Origin: Ignavibacteriota bacterium
Lineage (GTDB): Bacteria; Bacteroidota; Ignavibacteria; Tepidaquicellales; Tepidaquicellaceae
Assembly (NCBI GenBank): GCA_003158365.1
Contig: PMIW01000138.1
Span: 1 to 11,333, forward strand
Direction of reading: 5' to 3'
DNA: 11,333 nucleotides
A program made the position numbers and the translations under genes. Below are positions 6,892-11,333 of this stretch, piece by piece. Numbering within the stretch: the first letter of the stretch is position 1; every line of letters starts with the position of its first letter. The notes below the pieces were generated by a model, which saw only the letters and a list, made by a program, of their open reading frames with translations, did no database searches and had not been told where the DNA came from.

Positions 6892-6950
6892 TTCAATTTT
6901 CACTAATAACTGTACATTGTAAATTGTAAATTGTACATTAAAAAATTGAA
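6892..6950 (-). promoter_or_regulatory. Inverted repeat enclosing a heptamer array in the rpsM leader
   Basis: The 9-base arms TTCAATTTT (6892-6900) and AAAATTGAA (6942-6950) are perfect complements. They enclose four tandem heptamers at 6911-6938 (TGTACAT, TGTAAAT, TGTAAAT, TGTACAT). The whole sits between the rpmJ stop codon and the rpsM SD, so the transcript could fold into a stem closing over the array. The stem is AT-rich; this may be a leader structure or simply repeat-derived spacer. Confidence 0.4.
6911..6938. repeat. Heptamer tandem repeat in the rpmJ-rpsM spacer
   Basis: There are four tandem 7-base units, TGTACAT, TGTAAAT, TGTAAAT and TGTACAT. The outer two share a C in place of A, which makes both ends of the array carry the self-complementary TGTACA. 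A similar array occurs in the spacer after rpsM. Confidence 0.65.
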
Positions 6951-7064
6951 TTAACCCTGTCTCTGTTTGTGTTTCGGATTAACGCAAATTACCCTAACAA
7001 CGCCCTTGCGTTTTATAATTTTGCATTTATCACACATTTTTTTTACCGAACTTCTGACTTTCAT
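6951..7064 (-). CDS. rpmJ: 50S ribosomal protein L36 (bL36), zinc-binding form
   Basis: This is a 37-residue protein read from the ATG at 7064 to the TAA at 6951, too short for common ORF cut-offs. It starts MKVRSSVKKMCDKC and ends VNPKHKQRQG. The zinc ribbon is complete, C11-x2-C14-x12-C27-x4-H32, so this is the C+ form. L36 is a small 23S rRNA-binding protein at the base of the large-subunit stalk region. It stands 29 bases after infA and 105 bases before rpsM, the standard place for rpmJ between IF-1 and S13. The leader is A/T-rich with no SD. Confidence 0.97.
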   Translation of the reverse strand: MKVRSSVKKMCDKCKIIKRKGVVRVICVNPKHKQRQG

Positions 7065-7093
7065 ATTAAATATAATTAATCGTTTTAAATTCT

Positions 7094-7312
7094 TTATTTA
7101 TACCTGTATGTAATTCTGCCTTTTGTTAAATCATACGGAGACAACTCCACGGTAACTTTATCACCCTGCAAAATCCTGATATAATTCATCCGCATCTTCC
7201 CGGAAATATGAGCAAGTATTTCATGTCCGTTTTCCAATTTCACTTTGAAAGAAGTATTCGGAAGAATTTCCGTTTTTATTCCGTCGACTTTTATTGAATC
7301 TTGCTTAACCAA
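7094..7312 (-). CDS. infA: Translation initiation factor IF-1
   Basis: This 72-residue protein is a single S1-like OB fold of normal length. It has VDGIKTEILPNTSFKVKLENG (9-29), then HEILAHISGKMRMNYIRILQGD and a final VELSPYDLTKGRITYRYK, all diagnostic for IF-1. The protein binds the A site of the 30S subunit and helps IF-2 and IF-3 select the initiator tRNA and start codon. The start codon is TTG at 7312. The upstream in-frame codons are L-K-R-K-N-K after a stop, with no ATG, so TTG is the only sensible start. The leader (AAAAAGAAAGAATAAA) has only a weak purine stretch. It stands 29 bases after map and 29 before rpmJ. Confidence 0.97.
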   Translation of the reverse strand: MVKQDSIKVDGIKTEILPNTSFKVKLENGHEILAHISGKMRMNYIRILQGDKVTVELSPYDLTKGRITYRYK

Positions 7313-7341
7313 TTTATTCTTTCTTTTTAATATTTAAAATA

Positions 7342-8106
7342 TTAATAAAAAGACTTTGTTAAAATCTCAGGTTCGCCATCCGTTATCAAAATTGTATGTT
7401 CAAAATGTGCTGACGGTTCATTATCTTTCGTAACAGTAGTCCACCCGTCTTTCATAGTTTTGATCGAATATGTCCCGTAATTAATCATCGGTTCAATTGC
7501 TATTGTCATTCCTTTAACCAGTTTAAATCTGTTTTTCGGGTTATAGTAGTTTAAAACAGCAGGTTCTTCATGAAGATGGCTCCCAATTCCGTGACCGCAC
7601 AGATCCCTTACGACACCGTATCCTGATCCCTCGCAAAAGTCCTGTATTGCACTTGCGACATCATTCAGTATATTTCCGTTTCTTGCCCGGGATATTCCTT
7701 TGTATAAGGATTCTTTCGTGACTTGCAGCAACCTTTTTTTCTTTGACGATATTTCCCCTACTTCAAACGTATACGCTGCATCACCGTAATAACCGTCTTT
7801 TAAAACTCCTACATCAATTGAAACAATATCTCCGTTTTGTAATTTCCGAGGGCCCGGAATTCCGTGAACAACCTCTTCATTTATTGAGATGCAACTACTT
7901 GCAGGATATCTGTTTTTATTATCGCCGTATCCTTTGAAAGCAGGATAACCGCCGCTGGCAACAATAAATTTTTCAATCAACTCATCAAGTTCTTGAGTCA
8001 TCACCCCTTCTTTAATAAAATCTTTAATATATGTAAGAACATTTGCAACTATTTTACAACTAGCTCTGATTAATTCAATTTCCTTATCGGTTTTTATTAA
8101 TGACAT
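7342..8106 (-). CDS. map: Methionine aminopeptidase, type I
   Basis: This 254-residue protein is a type Ia MAP without an N-terminal extension. The five metal ligands are present: D98 (SIDVG), D109 (YYGDA), H172 (GHGIGSHLH), E205 (IEPMINYG) and E236 (HFEHT). H81 in VVHGIPG is the substrate-contacting histidine. The enzyme is a cytoplasmic dinuclear metallopeptidase that removes the initiator methionine from nascent chains whose second residue is small. It lies 11 bases after secY and 29 bases before infA. The adk gene that often sits between secY and map in other phyla is absent, as in Bacteroidota-type clusters. An AGAAGG at the very end of secY, 14 bases before the ATG, is a possible but widely spaced SD. 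Confidence 0.97.
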   Translation of the reverse strand: MSLIKTDKEIELIRASCKIVANVLTYIKDFIKEGVMTQELDELIEKFIVASGGYPAFKGYGDNKNRYPASSCISINEEVVHGIPGPRKLQNGDIVSIDVGVLKDGYYGDAAYTFEVGEISSKKKRLLQVTKESLYKGISRARNGNILNDVASAIQDFCEGSGYGVVRDLCGHGIGSHLHEEPAVLNYYNPKNRFKLVKGMTIAIEPMINYGTYSIKTMKDGWTTVTKDNEPSAHFEHTILITDGEPEILTKSFY

Positions 8107-8117
8107 CTAAAAAACAG

Positions 8118-9452
8118 CTACCTTCTGGATTTTAATTTTGAACCTTTCATAAATCCGTCATAATGCCTCATTAATAAATGTGATTCAACCTGCTGCAGTG
8201 TATCAAGTGCAACCCCAACCACAATAAGCAGGCTTGTACCGCCAAAAAACTGTGCCAGCCCCTGTGTAATTCCGATTTTAACAAGAAGAGTTGGAATAAT
8301 AGCGATAATTGCCAGAAAAATCGAACCAGGTAAAGTAATTTTCGTTAAAATATTATCAATAAAATCTGACGTTGGTTTACCCGGTCTGACACCCGGAATA
8401 AATCCGCCCTGTTTTTTCATATTATCTGCAACATCTTTCGGATTAAATGCAATTGCAGTATAAAAATAAGTAAAAAATACAATTAATAATGCATAAATAA
8501 ATGAATAAAAGAAACTCTGGTACTCAAAATATTTTGCAATTGACTGCATAAAATCACTGTTCGGGAAAAAGGACAAGACTGTATTGGGAATAAACATAAT
8601 AGACTGAGCAAAAATTAAAGGCATAACACCAGCCTGGTTTACTTTCATCGGAATATATTGTGTCACTCCACCGAATACTTTTCTCCCTATAACACGCTTG
8701 GCATATTGAACGGGTATTTTCCTCGTTGCAACTGTAACCGCAATTACACCTGTTATAATTAACACAAAACCCGCAACATAAATTGCTTCTATGAGAATAT
8801 TTCTCACACCCGAAGATATAATTTGAATTTCATCGAAAATAGAGTATGGAAAACGGTCAATGATACCAATAAAAATAATCAACGAGATACCATTTCCAAT
8901 TCCTTTTTCCGTAATCTGCTCTCCAAACCACATTAAAAGTATTGTACCCCCCGTCAAGAATATTACAGTTGAAAAAGTAAATAAAAATCCTGTTACTTCA
9001 GGACTTATAATATTCATTTCACCGACTCTGCGACTTGCAAACTGAACACTTACTCCCCAAGCCTGTAATGCAGCAACCGGAATTGTAAGCAAGCGTGTCA
9101 TCTGGTTTATTTTTTTTCTTCCGTCTTCACCTTCTTTTTGCAGTTTCTGAAAATACGGGAATACTGCTCCAAGTAATTGGATTATAATAGACGCACTGAT
9201 GTACGGCATTATACCCAACGAAAAAACAGCAGCCTTGTTGAATGCACCACCGACAAATAAATCATATAATCCGAATAATGTATTCGCTGATTGGTTTTTC
9301 TGTGCTTCAACTAAAAGAGATGCGTTAATTCCCGGAATTGTTATGTGAGCACCAATCCTGACAACGATTAATAATGCAACCGTAAAGAGAATTCTGGAGC
9401 GGAGCTCTTCAATTTTAAAAATATTTCTGAAATTCTCTACGAATCCGCTCAT
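8118..9452 (-). CDS. secY: Protein translocase subunit SecY
   Basis: This 444-residue polytopic membrane protein shows ten hydrophobic segments. Family signatures are the plug and second-helix region LGIMPYISASIIIQLL (79-94), TEKGIGNGISLIIF (181-194), IPMKVNQAGVMP (277-288), and the C5 loop FNPKDVADNMKKQGGFIPG (346-364) followed by RPGKPT. The tail LLMRHYDGFMKGSKLKSRR is the cytosolic SecA/ribosome-facing end. SecY is the inner-membrane channel that, with SecE and SecA, exports unfolded proteins. Both envelope genes flanking this operon make Sec substrates. The ATG overlaps the rplO stop by four bases (ATGA), so translational coupling to L15 is likely. A GGGAGG inside rplO lies too far upstream (about 15 bases) to be a normal SD. 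Confidence 0.98.
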   Translation of the reverse strand: MSGFVENFRNIFKIEELRSRILFTVALLIVVRIGAHITIPGINASLLVEAQKNQSANTLFGLYDLFVGGAFNKAAVFSLGIMPYISASIIIQLLGAVFPYFQKLQKEGEDGRKKINQMTRLLTIPVAALQAWGVSVQFASRRVGEMNIISPEVTGFLFTFSTVIFLTGGTILLMWFGEQITEKGIGNGISLIIFIGIIDRFPYSIFDEIQIISSGVRNILIEAIYVAGFVLIITGVIAVTVATRKIPVQYAKRVIGRKVFGGVTQYIPMKVNQAGVMPLIFAQSIMFIPNTVLSFFPNSDFMQSIAKYFEYQSFFYSFIYALLIVFFTYFYTAIAFNPKDVADNMKKQGGFIPGVRPGKPTSDFIDNILTKITLPGSIFLAIIAIIPTLLVKIGITQGLAQFFGGTSLLIVVGVALDTLQQVESHLLMRHYDGFMKGSKLKSRR

Positions 9453-9907
9453 ATTATAATTGCTTTCCCTCCCATCGACTCAATCTTCTCAATCGCCGTT
9501 TTACTGAATGCGTCTGCAGAAATTTCAAGTTTTGATTTCAATTCTCCGTTACCTAAAATTTTCAAAGGTTTATTTTTATTTTTCAGAAAATTGTTGCTCA
9601 ATAAAAATTCAGCACTCAAACTTGTTTCTTTTAATTTCCCAGAGTCAATTAATTTTTGTAAATCGCCAACATTAATAGTGTTGAAATCAACTCTATTTAT
9701 GTTTTTAAACCCAAATTTCGGCACCCTTCTTTGAAGCGGCATCTGACCACCTTCAAACCAAGCTCTGTTCTTATAACCCGAACGAGATTTGGCACCGTTC
9801 TCCCCTCTTGTAGATGTACCTCCGAACCCGGAGCCCTGACCTCTACCGACTCTTTTTTTCTTTTTCCTTGAACCTTCTGCGTATTTTAGATTACTAAGTA
9901 TGTCCAT
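9449..9907 (-). CDS. rplO: 50S ribosomal protein L15 (uL15)
   Basis: This 152-residue protein is of normal length. The basic, glycine-rich N-terminal arm reads RVGRGQGSGFGGTSTRGENG (19-38), the next block is FEGGQMPLQRRVPKFGF (51-67), and the globular end closes with IEKIESMGGKAIII. L15 binds 23S rRNA as a late-assembling large-subunit protein. It is the first gene of the block that continues to rplQ, and it overlaps secY by four bases. The genes that usually precede it, rpsE and rpmD, are not there; an outer-membrane protein gene and a hairpin lie upstream instead. The leader (AAAATAAATAAATAA before ATG) has no SD. Confidence 0.97.
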   Translation of the reverse strand: MDILSNLKYAEGSRKKKKRVGRGQGSGFGGTSTRGENGAKSRSGYKNRAWFEGGQMPLQRRVPKFGFKNINRVDFNTINVGDLQKLIDSGKLKETSLSAEFLLSNNFLKNKNKPLKILGNGELKSKLEISADAFSKTAIEKIESMGGKAIII

Positions 9908-9932
9908 TTATTTATTTATTTTAAAACATATA

Positions 9933-9960
9933 AAGACCCCTTGTTTAAGCAAGGGGTCTT
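9933..9960 (-). terminator. Hairpin between the outer-membrane protein gene and rplO, probable terminator
   Basis: A perfect 11-bp stem, AAGACCCCTTG with CAAGGGGTCTT, has a 6-base loop. On the minus strand it is followed by TATATGTTTTAAAAT, a broken rather than pure T-tract. It lies 37 bases after the stop of the outer-membrane protein gene and 25 bases before the rplO ATG. It probably ends the outer-membrane protein transcript, at least partly. The T-tract is weaker than that of the terminator at 3484-3520, so readthrough into rplO is plausible. The plus-strand flank (GTGAAAAAAT) has no T-run. Confidence 0.65.
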
Positions 9961-9997
9961 GTGAAAAAATATTTACTTAATTTTTTTTATAATTTTA

Positions 9998-11293
9998 TTA
10001 TTTATGAAAATTATATGAAGCTGAAATTACACCATAAAGATCATTTGTCTTACCTGTAAGAATATATGGTCCTTCTTTGTAGAATCTTTCACCAATCGCA
10101 CCATCAAAACTGAATCTTTCAAAGTGTAAACCTAGACCTGTCGTAATTGTCTGGTCAGCATCTGTAGGTGCCGAGTTTTTAAGAGTAAGCTGAATAGGTG
10201 TTGACCCTGCATTAAATTTTGCATCATCTTTAGTCATTACAACTGCTCTTGAATATCCAAGACGTCCGCTTAACCATTCAGTAAAGAACCATTCTGTCGA
10301 AATATTGAATTTAGGTAATGTAAAAGTTGAGTATGTTTCGTCATATGCTGTTACATCTTCTCTTTTGTAATTTTGTGAATGATATCCCATTGATAAACCT
10401 GTTGCTAAAGTTCCTTTTTCAAGAATCGGCATATTTATACCTATTCCTGCATTCAGATTCGTATATGAATACTTCGGTAAAATATCGGTATAAGCTGTCG
10501 GAGTACTTGTTATTTTTGCATTCCAGCTAAACATATTGAATCCAACATAAGGTACCAATTTTATTTTATCATTTTTTTCAACAGTAAACCAACCTCTTAA
10601 CATAATTCCTAATTGCATTCCACCTTCATTTTCAATAGTATTAGTTGATGGGCCACTTGCAGAGCCATCATATTTAAAACTGTTTAATTTGAAATCAATA
10701 GAACCTTCGATCCAATCCGCATTCATTTTGTAAATCATTCCAAGTTGTGATCCGATTGCTGAAGAACTACGTTTTACCATTAGATTATAAGAACCAGCAA
10801 TTGTGTCTCTTTCTGATGACCAAGCAGCATAATAAGGTGCTATTGCCAAATTAAAATTTGAACTTTGTATACCAAATAAAACCTTCAATGGAACTATTGG
10901 AGCCTGAACTTCAACGATATTAAATGCATAACCACCATTTGTTGTTGGAATTTCTTGAGCAAATAGACTAACATTATCTTCGCTCTTATTTAATACCAGT
11001 CCAAGATTCATATTTTTCTTAGTACCAATACCGAAATTAACTCCTGCATATTGATCAGTAAGTTGATTTTGGTTGACTGAATTTCTACCAATATTTGCAA
11101 ACACATAATTTTTGTACACTCCACTCCACGCGGGATTGTTATTTATATCTATTACAGGGTCTAAAATAAAGGGACTACTACCCAGTGCCTCATATCTACC
11201 CGGACCGCCCGGAATAGAATTATTCTGGCAATAAGATATGTTCGAAAATAACAAAACTGCAAAAATGAATAAAGATACGAATAATTTTTTCAT
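9998..11293 (-). CDS. Outer-membrane beta-barrel protein of unknown function
   Basis: This is a 431-residue protein whose exact family I do not recognise. Residues 1-22 are a signal peptide (MKKLFVSLFIFAVLLF, then ISYC before QNN). The cysteine at 22 does not fit a lipobox well, so signal peptidase I cleavage is preferred. The mature part alternates polar and hydrophobic/aromatic residues throughout, typical of transmembrane beta-strands. It ends YGVISASYNFHK, an aromatic C-terminal strand suited to BAM insertion. Near the N-terminus, DINNNPAW (49-56) recalls the 'NNPA' motif of FadL/PorV-like barrels, so a hydrophobic-solute channel or T9SS-associated porin is possible but unproven. The ATG at 11293 follows a strong SD. 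It precedes rplO by 90 bases on the same strand, which is not the usual neighbourhood of this operon. Its own promoter lies at or beyond the window edge. Confidence 0.75.
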   Translation of the reverse strand: MKKLFVSLFIFAVLLFSNISYCQNNSIPGGPGRYEALGSSPFILDPVIDINNNPAWSGVYKNYVFANIGRNSVNQNQLTDQYAGVNFGIGTKKNMNLGLVLNKSEDNVSLFAQEIPTTNGGYAFNIVEVQAPIVPLKVLFGIQSSNFNLAIAPYYAAWSSERDTIAGSYNLMVKRSSSAIGSQLGMIYKMNADWIEGSIDFKLNSFKYDGSASGPSTNTIENEGGMQLGIMLRGWFTVEKNDKIKLVPYVGFNMFSWNAKITSTPTAYTDILPKYSYTNLNAGIGINMPILEKGTLATGLSMGYHSQNYKREDVTAYDETYSTFTLPKFNISTEWFFTEWLSGRLGYSRAVVMTKDDAKFNAGSTPIQLTLKNSAPTDADQTITTGLGLHFERFSFDGAIGERFYKEGPYILTGKTNDLYGVISASYNFHK

Positions 11294-11300
11294 TTTTTTT

Positions 11301-11305
11301 CCTTT
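11301..11305 (-). promoter_or_regulatory. Shine-Dalgarno of the outer-membrane protein gene
   Basis: The minus strand reads AAAGG, seven A residues, then ATG at 11293. The arrangement is almost the same as in front of the Asp-box protein gene at the other end of the window. Confidence 0.65.
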
Positions 11306-11333
11306 CTGTTTTGGTTTTTTAATTTATTTATTT

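Noticed and set aside
6369..6906. Several plus-strand frames of about 60 codons opposite rpsM and its spacers
   Set aside because: They are antisense to a clear S13 gene, overlap each other in different frames and show no domain-like sequence.
8107..8117. Missing adk between secY and map as evidence of gene loss
   Set aside because: secY-map without adk is a common arrangement in Bacteroidota-type clusters, so it is informative for taxonomy rather than unusual.
11228..11293. Possible lipoprotein signal (cysteine at residue 22) in the outer-membrane protein
   Set aside because: The residues before the cysteine (I-S-Y) do not fit a lipobox, and the rest of the protein is a full beta-barrel with an ordinary signal peptidase I type leader.
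1..11333. tRNA or rRNA genes, CRISPR arrays, insertion sequences, toxin-antitoxin or defence genes
   Set aside because: On reading both strands I found no cloverleaf, spaced repeat array, transposase motif or defence domain; nearly all of the window is filled by recognised genes.

Overview
This window is a low-GC (by eye about one third G+C) bacterial chromosome segment. Every gene recognised lies on the minus strand, so transcription runs from the right end to the left. It most resembles a member of the FCB/Bacteroidota-Chlorobiota-Ignavibacteriota side of bacteria. The reasons are the NYPNP(F) C-terminal motif of a type IX secretion sorting domain at the left edge, the order secY-map-infA-rpmJ without adk, a long charged tail on ribosomal protein L17, and AT-rich leaders mostly lacking Shine-Dalgarno (SD) sites. 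An Ignavibacteria-like organism is my best guess, as inference only.

Reading in the direction of transcription: an outer-membrane beta-barrel protein gene of unknown specific function (11293-9998) is followed by a strong hairpin (9960-9933). Next comes the distal spc operon joined to the alpha operon: rplO, secY, map, infA, rpmJ (too short for usual ORF cut-offs, 7064-6951), rpsM, rpsK, rpsD, rpoA, rplQ. An excellent intrinsic terminator (3520-3484) closes this block. After a 242-base AT-rich, palindrome-rich gap comes engB (ribosome-assembly GTPase), then an ACT-less D-3-phosphoglycerate dehydrogenase-like gene with very AT-rich composition. The left end holds a secreted Asp-box/BNR beta-propeller-like protein. 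It has its own sigma70-type promoter and strong SD, and its gene is cut by the window edge inside the sorting domain.

Functionally the core is translation and export: ribosomal proteins L15, L36, S13, S11, S4 and L17, initiation factor IF-1, methionine aminopeptidase, the SecY channel, RNA polymerase alpha, and the GTPase EngB that matures the large subunit. The two flanking envelope genes encode Sec-exported products and carry nearly identical strong SD sites.

I do not see an exotic system such as a defence island, CRISPR array or mobile element. The parts worth a second look are regulatory and architectural: an outer-membrane protein gene and terminator-like hairpin where rpsE/rpmD would normally precede rplO; TTG starts on infA, rpsM and rpsK; heptamer tandem repeats in two neighbouring ribosomal spacers; an attenuator-like hairpin in front of engB; and the Lys-rich L17 tail.
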